Positions 33,759 to 45,152 of a DNA stretch of 64,000 nucleotides are shown here, in pieces (the stretch's first letter is position 1; each line of letters starts with the position of its first letter). The position numbers were made by a program, and so were the translations under genes. Below the pieces are notes generated by a model. It saw only the letters and a program-made list of their open reading frames with translations. It made no database searches and was not told the DNA's origin. Source of the stretch: Ancistrus triradiatus (lineage: Eukaryota > Chordata > Actinopteri > Siluriformes > Loricariidae); assembly GCA_025084515.1 (NCBI GenBank), contig JAJAGP010000961.1, positions 62,001 to 126,000 on the forward strand. The letters run 5' to 3'.

Positions 33759-33979
33759 GTTCAGCGCATCTTCAGAACTGACCAGTATACCCACTCGAGG
33801 CTGGTTTTGCCAGAGACCCGTCCACCGACTAGGCGGAGCCCAGCGTACTAACTACGACCTGAGGGAACGCATCTGCATTGGCAGCATGACAGCCATGGAG
33901 ACTGCCGTGTATCAGAAAGTTCCAACTGATGAAGCAGAGGCCCAGATGCTCGCCACTGCTGACCTGGATGACATGAAAA
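33759..33979 (+). CDS. slc4a3: slc4a3 coding exon 5 (AE3 N-terminal domain)
   Basis: 221 nt, phase 2 in (CTTGTAG|G), phase 1 out (ATGAAAA|GTAAGA). Encodes YDLRERICIGSM, then VPTDEAEAQMLATADLDDMK. The form VPTDEAEAQML..ADLDDMKS is AE3; AE2 has VPTDEIEAQTL..ADLDLMKS. The exon ends exactly where mammalian full-length and cardiac AE3 forms converge, just before the S-HR.ED sequence. It is the last exon that a transcript starting in intron 5 would skip. The sequence preceding it carries a Tc1 element ending about 410 bp upstream. Confidence 0.96.
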
Positions 33980-34111
33980 GTAAGAGGGGCATTGCAAGGC
34001 CTGGGTGGAGCAACAGCATGCAACTTTAAAGTACTAGCTGACCCACCAGCAAGCTGAGTCTCATCTTTAGCAACCTATTGTGCAGAATGCTGATTGTACA
34101 AGAGCTAAAAA
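33980..34111. other. start of slc4a3 intron 5
   Basis: Nothing recognised before the SINE. Confidence 0.4.
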
Positions 34112-34291
34112 GTTACATTTATGTCATTTAGCAGACACACTTATCCAGAGCAACTAACGATTGATACATTTTTAAATTGCAAGCAATTGTGGGTGAAGGG
34201 TCTTGCTCAAGGACCCAACAGTGGCAGCTTGGCAGAGATGGGGTTTGAACCCAGGATCCTCTGGTCTATAGCCCAGTATCTTAACCACTAG
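34112..34291 (-). repeat. tRNA-derived SINE copy (family S1), reverse
   Basis: Contains TTAGCAGACACACTTATCCA, TTGCTCAAGGACCCAACAGT, the B-box complement GGGTTTGAACCC, and the A-box complement CTTAACCACTAG at the right. About 180 bp, well preserved. Confidence 0.8.
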
Positions 34292-36210
34292 CAATAGCTA
34301 ATAGTAATTGATTAATAAAAATAAATAACTTTTTAGTTCACATGTAAAATGTTTCTAGAGCATCATAATCCTCTTTAAAATTACCATATTTTGTCGACGG
34401 TATCCCATAATTTATTGGGTACAAGTGAAAGTGCTCCCAGAATGCAAAATTTTTTCTTTGTTTGTTTTTTTGAAGGGGACAGGGGTCTTAATGGCTTTCA
34501 CCTGATTTCTGATAACCACTTATTCAAACTGCTGATTATGCAGTGTTACTGGGCTAAACACACTTGCAGGAGGACACTAACTGCCTTATGTTGTTTATAT
34601 TAGCCTGCTGTCTTGCTCAGATCAAAGATAAAGAAAGGCCATCCTTCCCACTCGTTCTAGTGTTACTCAGACTCAAGTAATTTCGAAATCCACAAGATAT
34701 CAAAATAGTTTTAGAAAAGCCTCAGGACTTAGCAATGCTAAAATAGCTTTGATTTAGAAGCGATCATAAACCACCTCAAATTCTCTCCTGTTATTTCCTG
34801 CTGTGATAGTGAGGCATATCGTCCATGTGCTCCAAAGCTAACAAATTCAGTTAGTGTTTTCTAGCTGTATAATTATATCTGAAGTTTTTCTGGCCACAGC
34901 TGAATCAGAAAAATGTTTTTCATTTGGTACTAAGTGCTTTTTCAATAGAAAACAGTGATACATGCTAAGTCCTGGCTAGTCTTCTAGTACCGAGGGTACA
35001 GGGTTTCATTGTTTTCAGAATTTATATGTGAAGAAGTTTGACCTTTTTTTTGGCATATTTAATGATAAAACAAGCATTGTGCACTGTCCCTTCTAGCTTG
35101 CGTTTAAGCTGGACTTTCTACAGCATCTGCTGACAGAGAGATGAGTGAGTGAGTGAACTTAGCATGACTGCTTATTTTTTGAAATAGGAACATATAAGCT
35201 ATGTTGTTGCCTCATAAAAACACCCATATTTCTTCCTACTAGCTATAAAGAGAGATTCTTAGCGTTCAGTGTCCAAAACTCGGGTTGTCACATAAAGCTC
35301 TGTAAACAGTTAGCAAGAAAGCTATCAACATGCACTAGCAGTTTATATCATGCTCTTACAAGTACCAAAGCCATTTGAAGAAACATATTTTATATATTCA
35401 GAGTCACATGTGACAAACAGTTTTAGTATGATGTTTTATCTGTTTTAATTTAATGCAAAGTAGATTAGCATGAGCAGTCAATCAGAGCACGAGGCCTGTG
35501 TTTTGATTAGCATGCCTTCCAGCGTGCCATGTCGAGCTTTGTTGTGTCAGCTGTTTCACTCCCGTAGCCAAACACAACACTGCGATAAATAAAATCAGGC
35601 TTAATGTGAATTTATAGCATGAATACAAGACATGCTGTTTATCTTGATGGGGCCAGGGGTTGCACAAAAACAGCTAACACTGTAGATTTGCTCTGTAATA
35701 AAATCATGTACTTCTCACAATCTACACAGAAACACATTCTATTGTGCTGTACATTATAAGCCTGTACACAACTTTGACTGGTGAATATGCTGCTGTTTAG
35801 TCACATTCAGTAAGGTCGTAAATCCTGCTGAAAGATCTAACAAAGATCTACTTTTCTGGTGACAACATGAAATGCTGATATGGTGCCACAGATCATCCAT
35901 CAAAACCATGCTAGCTTAATAGCATAAGCAGAATCAGTAAGACCATTAACAAGCGTATACCAGCATGGCCCAACATTTATCCCGTGAACACAAAATACGC
36001 TTTATGGTTTAGCTGGGAAACACTAAAAAATACACATTCAGAAGAAATAGCTGCTAAATAAATATGCCTCTGAGGTAAATTAGTGAACCCTTATGAAAAT
36101 TATTTTTGGCAGAAAGAAAACTATGAATGATATCTCCGCCATGGCTTTACCAAAGTACTGTAGTGAAACCAGATTAATGGTAGATTAACAGTATACACAT
36201 GCACAATTTA
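34292..36210. other. slc4a3 intron 5, nothing recognised
   Basis: Long AT-rich stretch with no supported exon, RNA gene or transposon ends. Confidence 0.4.
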
Positions 36211-37819
36211 ATTGTAAATCACGGTGGAAAATAAGTATTTGGTCACCCACAAACGAGCATGATTTCTGGCTCTCACAGAAATGTAACTTCTTGTTTAAGA
36301 AGCTCTGATGTCCTCCACTTGTTACCTGTATTAATGGCACCTGTTTAACTTTATAAAAGACACCTGTCGACAGCCTCAAACAATCAGACTCTAAACTCAC
36401 TTTTACCAGACTGGGAAAAGTGAATTTACAATAGACAACCAGGTTGGTGTGAATAAATCAACTTTGGGAGTAATTGTAAGAAAATGGAAGACTTACAAGA
36501 CTACTGATAATCTCCCTTGATCCGGGACCACACGCAAGATCTGCAGAGAGCTGGGACCAAAGTAACAAAGCTACCATAAGTAACACACTACGCCGAGAGG
36601 GACTCGGATCCTGCAGTGCCAGTTGTGTCCACCTGCTTAAGCCAGTACATGTCCAGGCCCGTCTGAAATTTGGATTGGGCTTGAGGATTGGGAGAATGTT
36701 ATGTGTTCAGATGAAACCAAAATAGAACTTTTTAGTAAAAACTCAACTCGTCGTGTTTGGAGGAAGAAGAATGCTGAGTTGCATCTCAAAAACACCATAC
36801 CTACTGTGAAGCATGGGGGTGGAAACATCATGCTTTTGGGCTGTTTTTCTGTAGAGGGGGGACAGGACAACTGATCCGTGTTAAGGGAAGAATGAACGGG
36901 GCCATATATCGTGTGATTTTAAGCCAAAACCTCCTTCCATCAGTGAGAGCATTGAAGCTGGAACGTGGCTGGGTCTTCCAGCATGACAATGATCCCAAAC
37001 ACACCGCTCGGGCAACGAAGGAGTGGCTCCGTAAAAAGCATTTCAAGGTCCTGGAGTGGCCTAGCCAGTCTCCAAACCTCAACCCCATAGAAAATGTGTG
37101 GAGGGAGTTGAAAGTCCATGTTGCCCCAAAACATCACTGCTCTAGAGGAGATCTGCATGGAGGAATGGGCCAAAATACCAGCTACAGTGTGTGCAAACCT
37201 GGCGAAGACTTACAGGAAATGTTTGACCTCTGTCATTGCCAACAAAGGTTATGTTACAAAGTATTGAGTTGAACTTTTGCAAAGGAGAGGAAAGAAGAGG
37301 GGGAGGAATTACTAAGAGGGGGGGAGGAAACAGGAAAAGCAAACTGAATAAGAAAAATTGAAGAAAAGGGGGAGAAGGGATTAAGAGGGACAAAGAGGGG
37401 AGAAAATGTGTGGAGGGAGTTGAATGAAAGTCCATGTTGCCCCAAAAACATCACTGCTCTAGAGGAGATCTGCATGGAGGAAAAAGCGAAATGGGCCAAA
37501 AATTACCAAGCTTACAGTGTGTGCAAACCTGGCGAAAAGACTTACAGGAAATGTTTGGACCTCTGTCATTGCCAACAAAGGTTTATGTTACAAAATATTG
37601 AGTTGAACTTTTGTTAATTGACCAAATACTTATTTTCCACCATGATTTACAATTAAATTCTTTAAAAATCCTACAGTGTTATTTCCTGGATTTGTTTTTC
37701 TCATTTTTGTCTCTCATAGTTGAAGTGTACATATGATGAAAATTACAGACCTCTCTCATCTTTCTAAGTAGGAGAACTTGCACAATCAGTGGCTGACTAA
37801 ATACTTTTTTGCCCCACTG
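36211..37819 (+). mobile_element. Tc1/mariner transposon, family A, copy 2 (5' truncated, with internal duplication)
   Basis: The left side starts inside the element (GGTGGAAAATAAGTATTTGG), so the outer left TIR is missing. The right end GCCCCACTG is followed by TA (37820-37821). The plus-strand transposase is in several frames: HTH scraps near 36440-36500, a catalytic part with SDETKIELF near 36710, then 36892-37140 with FQHDNDPKHTARAT and PNLNPIENVW (E intact). The C-terminal 186 bp occurs twice (37091-37276 and 37403-37614) around a purine-rich spacer. Confidence 0.9.
37091..37614. repeat. direct duplication with insertion-rich second copy
   Basis: Copy 1 (37091-37276) and copy 2 (37403-37614) are the same transposase C-terminus. 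Copy 2 differs from copy 1 mostly by small insertions (for example ATTACCAAGCTTACAG against ATACCAGCTACAG), and a GA-rich spacer of about 126 bp separates them. No TE mechanism is needed to explain this; see findings. Confidence 0.8.
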
Positions 37820-38132
37820 TAGTTACCATAAGATACCTTAGTAGTTCAACGAGATAGCTAACTACAAACAGTGTAAACTACAACTAAAAGAGCTAACTAT
37901 AAACTATATATATTTTATAGTGAGTATAGTTACTATATAGTTAATCATGATTGTACTATGAACTACCAAGGAATCTTATGGTAACTATGTGCATTCAATG
38001 AGTTTGTCAGAGTTTTACTACGGTACTTTGGTAAAACCATGGTAGAGATACCATAGTATTCATTCATAGTTTCTTTCTGCCAAAAAACATGGTAAAACCA
38101 CGGTAAATTTTTAGCCAATTAAAAACGCCAGT
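37820..38132. other. intron, AT-rich
   Basis: Repeated short phrases such as CTAACTA and ACCATGGTA around 37825-38100 suggest old imperfect inverted repetition. Nothing named. Confidence 0.35.
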
Positions 38133-38450
38133 CTCATGCAAAATTTGGGAACCCCTGGTCAGATGACGTGTTTTATGATTGAACAAAATTAAATATAACA
38201 CACATAACATCTCTGTACATTTTAAGGTTACTATGTTACAAGTCCAGTAGGCTTTTCAAAAGCACTACTGGATCATCTGGAACACTTTCGGACATGCCAA
38301 ACATTTTTGTATTTTTCCAGTAAGATTTTCCGATAAACGTATGCATTTGCAGCGTTTCTACCAAGTTTGTTCTGTGCAGGGGTTAGCGCAACTTTTTATT
38401 CGTCAAGAAAAATCAACAGACATGGGGTGCCCAAACTTTTTGCATAATAC
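38133..38450. mobile_element. MITE with TGCAAA..TTGGG ends
   Basis: The left block CATGCAAAATTTGGGAACCC is mirrored on the right by GGGGTGCCCAAACTTTTTGCATA. About 320 bp, no coding capacity. This resembles a common fish Tc1-type MITE, recognised by its terminal phrase. Confidence 0.65.
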
Positions 38451-38459
38451 TGTATGCGA

Positions 38460-39264
38460 TCCTCCCTTTGAACCATTTTTCTGCCATATTTATTTTTGCA
38501 GCGTCTGTTTTTTTGGGAATAGTGGGTAAGGAGAACACTGGCCTCTGCCCTGTTTATGTAGTGGGCTTTGAGGCCTGCACTGGCTGCTCTTTAGAAGAAT
38601 GTTTTGCGAGCGCCTGCTGTGTGCATGTCCATACTCATAAATGTGTTTTTGTAGAGAGCGGGACCAGCGTCGACCCAGCACTAAACCAACATTGGTCCAG
38701 CGTTAGGCCAGTTTCACTCAAACTCCATTATACACTCTAGTAAACAAGTCTTGACATGGAGAAATGTGGTCGGGATCATTGGGACTGGGATGTGTACCAG
38801 TGAGCTCCCTGTTATTTTTCCAGCAATTATCCTTAATAAAATCTGCTCAATTGAGTATAAGGCATGAGAAAACAAACCGCAGATTACTCCTCCTAGTTTT
38901 AGTGCTTGGCATCAGGAAGCAGTCACTAACCGCTGCTCATCTCCTTTCAACTTCAGGGGGACACTGCAATTTGAGACTTAGAAGAACAGGATGGAGAATG
39001 TTGTTATGGATATGGTTAGAGCTTTGGGTAATCACTAAGAAAGCTGCAATCATAAGTGAAGTATCATCCCATCTCTTGATGATGATCCTATACAGACCCT
39101 GTAATAACATGTTTTGAAGTTTCTATTAGCATCTTTTCCACATGGTGTGCAGAGCTGTGTTCGTCTTTATCTGTTTTGTAGTTACATTTTTATGGCTTTA
39201 CACATCCTATTCATTAGTGAACTGGATATTCTCAGCAGGATTGTGGATTGTGGAAAATACATAT
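38460..39264. other. slc4a3 intron 5, nothing recognised
   Basis: Short chance open frames only. No splice-bounded coding segment in phase with exons 5 and 6. Confidence 0.4.
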
Positions 39265-39662
39265 CATAAAAACATGGGTATTAGTATGGCATTTGCACCC
39301 TTTTTGCTGCCACAACAGCCTTCCCTCTTCTAAAAAGGCTTTCGACAGATGTTGGACAATAAGCTGTGGATCACAGTAGGAATTAGAAGCTGTCTCAAAG
39401 GTGTCTGATGGAGTTAAGGTTAGAGCTCTGCGTAAGCCAGCCAAGACCTTGATCAAAGCCAAGCCATTTTGTTGGAGGTGGAAACCTATGAACGTGTCGC
39501 AGTGAAAGTCACTGATGTGCTCAGGACAACCTGCCAATGTTTGTCTATGGAAATTTCATGCTTGTATGCTTCATATTATGAATCTGTTAGCAAGGAGTTT
39601 AGCTGAAATTAGAGAGGCCACTGTTTAGAACGGGTACCCACACACTTTTGGCCAAATAGTGT
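39265..39662 (-). mobile_element. Tc1-like transposon relic with ACTTTTGGCC end
   Basis: The right end CACACTTTTGGCCAAATAGT is a common terminal phrase of a fish Tc1-type family. Inside, read on the minus strand, the phrases around 39350-39480 correspond to the transposase region before the catalytic Glu, heavily decayed. The left end was not found. Confidence 0.55.
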
Positions 39663-39834
39663 AGCGCTTGCTTCACATGAATGCAGGATTTGACACCAAT
39701 GTCTATGAAATGTCAATGGCCAGTGAAGACAATTGGTTTGCACTGATTATTTCTTTTTCTATAACTGCATACTGTCATTTGAGTAACAAAGCCAAAACAA
39801 GACATACACTCTGGGACCACTAATGAAAATATTA

Positions 39835-40180
39835 GTGTGGACCTTTGTGGGGAAGAATTCATACTGCTGCAGGATAATGGCCTAAAACACACCACAAAGC
39901 TTTGCAAAAAATACTTGAAGACAATTGAAGATCAAGGAGTGCTGACTGTCCTGGATTTTCATCCACAGTCTCCTGACCTGATCCACATCAATCCCGTATG
40001 GGGGCACTTGAAGACATTGAAAGCCAAGCATTCAGTAGCATCACAAGATGCTCTCTGCAATGTTGTGAAATCATAATGGTAGAACATGGATTTTCAGAGT
40101 TTTGCAAAAGCTTGTGGAGTCCATGCCAGCTCGCAAAACAGCAAAACAGAAACATTTTTACTGATAGCCTCAGACTTGGG
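39835..40180 (+). mobile_element. Tc1 relic, family F, copy 3
   Basis: The open stretch 39837-40076 contains LLQDNGLKHTTKLCKKYL (catalytic Asp in the QDN block) and HPQSPDLIHINPVWGHLKTL. The third catalytic residue, E in NPIEHLW-type blocks, is replaced (HINPVW). The C-terminus continues with HSVASQDALCNVVKS. It is the longest family F copy here, without ends. Confidence 0.75.
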
Positions 40181-40439
40181 GAATAGGTATTATGGGTTGG
40201 ATCACATCTTGGAATTCACTGGCTGCAGGCAGAAGAACGCCATTACAGCACAGTGTTCAGTAACTGCACTGCCCGGCCTTCACATTGCAAACCCATTCTA
40301 GGGTTCGATCCCAGGTCATCAGGAATTGCTGTTTCCGCAGCTGGCACACAGCTGGCCACAGAGGCTGATTTATAGTTTTAACAATTGTTTAAATCTTTTT
40401 TACACCCATTGACAACTCGGCATGCATGTAAACGATTAT

Positions 40440-40780
40440 AGGTGTGGTCTGATTAGATACTGAGGCTGATTAGATGCTGAGACTTTTGGGTGTTGTATAT
40501 CTTGGTGAGAGATCATTGACTGCTAGACATGCCTCTGTGACACATTTGCCCATACCTGGGCCTGTATATCCTCCACACTAATAGTTTGCTGAAGCTAGTG
40601 TCCCAGCTAGTCCCATAAATTCTTCATTGGCAATAAATCTGGTGACTGAGCAGGCCAAGGAATTGTTGCAATCTGGTAGAGGCGTTACTGTGAAACGCTT
40701 GCTGTGCTTGGGCGAGCATTATCCTGCTGCAAAATGCCAGTTTTAAGTTTTGCCAGTTTTTTTTTTTTTTGTCAGTGAGT
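40440..40780 (-). mobile_element. Tc1/IS630-like transposon relic, reverse
   Basis: Read on the minus strand, the segment 40620-40755 has a decayed transposase phrase with LAWPAQSPDL after a QDNA-like block, normal for IS630/Tc1-type DDE enzymes. It directly abuts the left end of family B copy 3, which may have inserted into it. Confidence 0.5.
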
Positions 40781-40783
40781 GTA

Positions 40784-42380
40784 CAGTGTTGTTTGAAAGT
40801 TTGTGAATCCTTTAGAATTTTTTATATTTCTTCATAAATATGACCAAAAACATCATCAAATTTTTACACAAGTCCTAAAAGTAGATAAAGAGAACCCAGT
40901 TAAACAAATGAGACAAAAATATTATGCTTGGTCATTTATTTATTGAAGAAAATGATCCAATATTACATACTAGTGAGTGGCAAAAGTATGTGAACCATTG
41001 CTTTCAGTATATGGTGTGACCCGCCCTGTGCAGCTATAATTGCAACGTTTCCTGTAACTGTTGATCAGTCTTACACACCAGCTTGGAGGAATTTTAGCCC
41101 ATTCCTCCGTACAGCTTCAGCTCTGGGATGTTGGTGGGTTTCCTCACAGTAACTGCTCACTTCAGGTCCTTCCACAACATTTCGACTGGATTAAGGTCAG
41201 GACTTTGACTTGGCCATTCCAAAACATTAACTTTCTTCTTCTTTAACCATTTTTGGTAGAATGGCTTCTGTGCTTAGGGTCATTGTCTTGCTGCATGGCC
41301 CACCTTTTCTTGAGATTCAGTTCATGGACAGATGTCCTGACATTTTCCTTTAGAATTCTCTGATATAATTCAGAATTCATTGTTCCATCAATGATGGCAA
41401 GCCGTCCTGGCCCAGATGCAGCAAAACAGGCCCCAACCATGATACTACTACCACCATGTTTCACAGATGGGATAAGGTTCTTATGCTGGAATGCAGTGTT
41501 TTCCTTTCTCCAAACATAGCACCGTTGTTTTAAACCAAAAAGTTTTATTTGGCTCTCATCCATCCATAAAACATTCTTCCAATAGACTTCTGGCTTGTCC
41601 ATGTGATCTTTAGCAAACTGCAGACGGGCAGCAATGTTTTTTAAAGAGCAGTGGCTTTCTCCTTGCAACCCTGCCCTGCACACCATTGTTGTTCAGTGTT
41701 CTTCTGATGGTGGACTCATGAACATTAACTTTAGCCATTGTGAGTGAAGCCTTCAGTTGCTTAGAAGTTACCCTGGTGTCCTTTGTGACCTCGCCAACTA
41801 TTACACGCCTTGCTCTTGGAGTGATCTTTGTTGGTCGACCACTCCTGAGGAGGGTAACAATGGTCTTGAATTTCCTCCATTTGTACGCAATCTGTTTGAC
41901 TGTGAATTGGTTGTGTCCAAACTCTTTAGGGAGTTTTTGTAACCTTTTCCAGCCTGATGAGCATTAACAACTCTTTTTCTGAGGTCCTCAGAAATCTCCT
42001 TTGTTCGTGCCACTATACGCTTCCACAAACGAGTATTGTGAAGAGCAGACTTTGGTAGATCCCTGTTCTTTAAATAAAACAGGGTGCCCACTGACACAAG
42101 ATTGCCATCCCATTGATTGAAAACACCTGACTCTAATTTCACCTTCAAATTAACTGCTAATCCTAGAGGTTCACATACTTTTGCCACTCACTAATATGTA
42201 ATATTGGATCATTTTCCTCAATAAATAAATGACCAAATATAATACTTTTGTCTCATTTGTTTAACTGGGTTCTCTTTTCGACTTTTAGGACTTGTGTGAA
42301 AATCTGATGATGTTTAATGGTAATATTCATGCTGAAATACAGAAACTTCTAAAGGGTTCACAAACTTTCAAGCACCACTG
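40784..42380 (-). mobile_element. Tc1/mariner transposon, family B, copy 3 (full length, dead)
   Basis: Ends CAGTGTTGTTTGAAAGTTTG and CAAACTTTCAAGCACCACTG, TA-flanked (40782-40783 and 42381-42382), 1597 bp. The minus-strand transposase has an N-terminal HTH part at 42187-41801 (EISEDLRKRVVNAHQAGKGY) and a catalytic part at 41686-41243 (WMDESQIKLFG, QQDNDPKHRS). A frameshift after KNG breaks it before the final Glu block. It is the best-preserved Tc1 copy of the window. Confidence 0.94.
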
Positions 42381-42748
42381 TAGTCTCCATTATCAGGTGA
42401 AGAGCTTGGAGCAGAACCACTGCTCCTTCGCTTTGGAGCCAGTTAAGCTGGCTTGGGCATTTGATAAAGATGTCTCCTGGATATCAGGCAGGGCCAACTG
42501 GGAGGAGACCCCAGGGTTAGGTCCAGGACCCGCTGGAGGGATTATATCTCCCGGCTGTAGTAGTCTATAATCTAATCTACTTTTCGTACTGGCATGACAC
42601 ACTACACACTGTCTGTATTTAAAACTTTTAGTTGCTATGTACAATTGAAAATATGTTTTAATGGGGTTCTAAATGGATTCGTAGATGCTACGTGACACAT
42701 TGCACTGATAAAATAAGGATAACAAAATGCTCCCTATTTCTCCTTAGT

Positions 42749-42755
<7 letters not shown>

Positions 42756-42782
<27 letters not shown>
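42756..42782. repeat. (AG)n microsatellite
   Basis: Uninterrupted AG dinucleotide run of about 27 bases. Confidence 0.95.
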
Positions 42783-43988
42783 CAGTTGTAGGTGAGAGTT
42801 AGGGACACAGTCCTCAGGCTGTAATTAACATAGCCGCTCTGATCGATTATCCTTCCCACCACTTCCTGCATTGAATTACAGATTTGGGACTCGACTGGAA
42901 CAAGCCATTTATTTTTGGTTTTGCACTAAGAGAGCGAGGCCCATCAACAAGGCATCTATAAAAACTATTTCTCATTCGCTATCATCATCAAAATCATATG
43001 CGTGTTTTCAGACCTGAGAATGCAGAATTGCGCTTCCCATACATTTGAACTCGTATACTATTTTACATTGATCCTGTGTTGTGATTTGGTGGAAACATTC
43101 CTAATATAAAATGCTAACTTTTTTCTTGTTTTTGCTCTTCAACACAACATTGAGAAAAGCTTGAAGGAAATTACACATGCTGCACTTTGGCATGTACTTT
43201 TGATTTATACCTGATAATCTGTCTAGAGAATCAGTGCATCTCAGGTAGCAGAGTGTGAGAGATGGGAACGGTTTCCATGGAGACCCATGATTTGGAGACA
43301 GCGCTCCCTAATGTGTGGTTCTGTTCGTCTGGACGTTGTCTGACTAAGTGTGATGTAGGAGTCAGCGCCTGATGCTCAGTTGGCGATTCCACTCTGTGCA
43401 TGCTCGTTACAAACCGGCGTCATTGGCTTCCTCCTCCTGCTGCTGCTGTTTTGGATGGTCACCTGGGAACCCCTGGTTGGGGTTTTGTCTGGGACGTGCA
43501 GTGGTCGGCGAAAGCGCTCCAGGGCTTTTGCTCACATCATCGAGTCTGGTGAGGCCATGAAACGAGCACTTTTATCCACGCACTGCTGCACAATCAATCA
43601 GTACCATCATGGAAACTAGGGAGGGAGCCAATAGGTTGTTGGAGCCAAAATTGGATTAGTGGATCAGTATTTTTGAAGAAGCACCAGCATCACCAGTGTC
43701 CCTACTGCTAGCTTTTATGGGAGAAATCCTGGCCAGGGATCCACCTAATCTTCTTTCGACAACATGTCCACGGAGGAATTTGAGCAGCTCACTTGGAACT
43801 GACAGCTCAGCTGTGAACTGTGGATTGCCAAACAAACTTGTAGTGAAGAAACGTAACTTCTCTTTTGCCTTGGGCTGATTTCAGCTTGAAGGAGAAATCT
43901 GTTGGGACAGGACATGTACGGTGTTGCAGCGTTCCCACTGGAATTGTGGAACCCAAACCAACGGATCCAGATGATTTAAGAGGCTTAA
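42783..43988. other. intron 5 upstream of candidate alternative exon
   Basis: Free of recognisable transposons, unlike most of the window. An X-box-like palindrome GGTTTCCATGGAGACC lies at 43269-43284. No confirmed exon, but transcript starts here cannot be excluded. Confidence 0.35.
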
Positions 43989-44216
43989 AGTACCATCAGT
44001 GCTGCTGGAACCAGAGGAGGTTTCCAGCTCATCTGCCTAAATCCAGCTGAAGTATATCAAACCTCCCCTTTAGTGACCCCCTTACAAACGTCTTCTATCG
44101 AGCAGAGGTCCACATTTTGTTCATTAGCTCTAAAAATTGGTATATTAGAGAAGTACATTCTGGATGATCAGGAGATCCCACCAGGCCAGGGTGGGGTGGA
44201 GACATCTAGTCAGGAG
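43989..44216 (+). promoter_or_regulatory. slc4a3: candidate promoter/5' leader of the cardiac-type AE3 transcript
   Basis: The reading frame of the candidate exon is open back to a TAA at 43986-43988 but has no ATG before 44217. A near match to a MEF2 site (CTAAAAATTG, 44130-44139) and a TATA-like GTATATTA (44140-44147) stand about 75 bases upstream of the ATG, which would fit a start site with a short leader. E-box-like CAGCTG is at 44044-44049. These motifs are short and could occur by chance. Confidence 0.3.
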
Positions 44217-44439
44217 ATGACAGAAGTGGAGCGGAAGCCAGTCAATGCCAGGGTTGATCCACTGGAGCGTCCCAAAGAGTTGGATGTTCAAAAAGGACAT
44301 GGTGGGGAAGATGAATATCCTTGTGGAGTCTTTCCAGTGGATGGGTTTGAAGATTTTGAAGAGTTTGTCTTTGATTTTGAGGATTATGATCTTCTGGAGT
44401 CCATCCATAGTCACCTCGGGACTCCTATTGAACCAGTCC
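44217..44439 (+). CDS. slc4a3: candidate alternative first coding exon of slc4a3 (cardiac-type AE3 N-terminus)
   Basis: ATG at 44217 (G at -3) is the first and only ATG of an open frame. It gives 74 codons plus one base to the donor C|GTGAGT at 44439/44440. Phase 1 fits the acceptor of exon 6, so the joined codon CGT (Arg) would lead directly into HRFEDNPGVRR. The protein starts MTEVERKPVN and ends with a very acidic, Phe-rich tail (DGFEDFEEFVFDFEDYDL). In mammals the cardiac form of AE3 uses a promoter in this same intron and a unique 73-residue N-terminus. This exon would give 74. The homology of the residues themselves was not checked. Confidence 0.65.
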
Positions 44440-45152
44440 GTGAGTACAGCAATTAAGATTGTGGGCCTTATACTTTATGTTAATGGCTTATTAGGGAGCT
44501 CATGCTGTATTCCTTCATTGTCAGGGCTTTGTTGAAATTTTCGCTTTGCTAACTGTGCTTATGGTGTTGGAAACGTAGCATCCACTGTCTGACAACTGGG
44601 CGTTGGAAATGTATCAATGGTAATGTTGAAATCGATAACTTTATTGATTCTGTTTGCTAATTAATGTCCTTGCTGGGCCTCACGCACAGGCTATCCATTG
44701 ACTCTGGTGATGTGATGTGCTTTTGACTTGGAGGCCCAAACTTTTCTTCATTCCGGCCACACACAAACATCCAAATGCAGCCTTAGGCCAGCCTACAGGA
44801 GCAATCTGCTCACAGAAACACGAATCAACTCCACTGACTGTATCTATTACTATAGAACTTTGGCATAATTACAAATTTACAATTAGAAAGCGAAATGATT
44901 GCTAATGAGAAGAGTAATCTTATTACTTACAACATTTGTGGTACAGTTTTACAGGATACACTGTACATAGAAGCTTTCCCAAATAAGAAGCCAGAGGCAA
45001 CAGTGGCAAGGAAAAGCCCTCTGAGATGCACAAGAAATCTTGAGAGCAACCAGGTCCAAATGCAGAAGAAGAAAATTGAAACAGGCTTTGTTATAAGGCA
45101 AAGGTGATTAGTCAATGTTGACCCGTTAGCCATTATAGCCTCACTTTTCGGA
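44440..45152. other. slc4a3 intron 5, nothing recognised
   Basis: No further exon or transposon before the family A fragment. Confidence 0.4.

Noticed and set aside
39837..40076. Novel 79-residue protein gene
   Set aside because: The QDNG.KHT and SPDL blocks show it is a Tc1 transposase fragment.
43372..43620. Alternative exon with a hydrophobic stretch at 43380-43560
   Set aside because: It has Leu/Cys-rich translation in two overlapping frames, but no donor in a phase fitting exon 6 and no ATG context better than chance.
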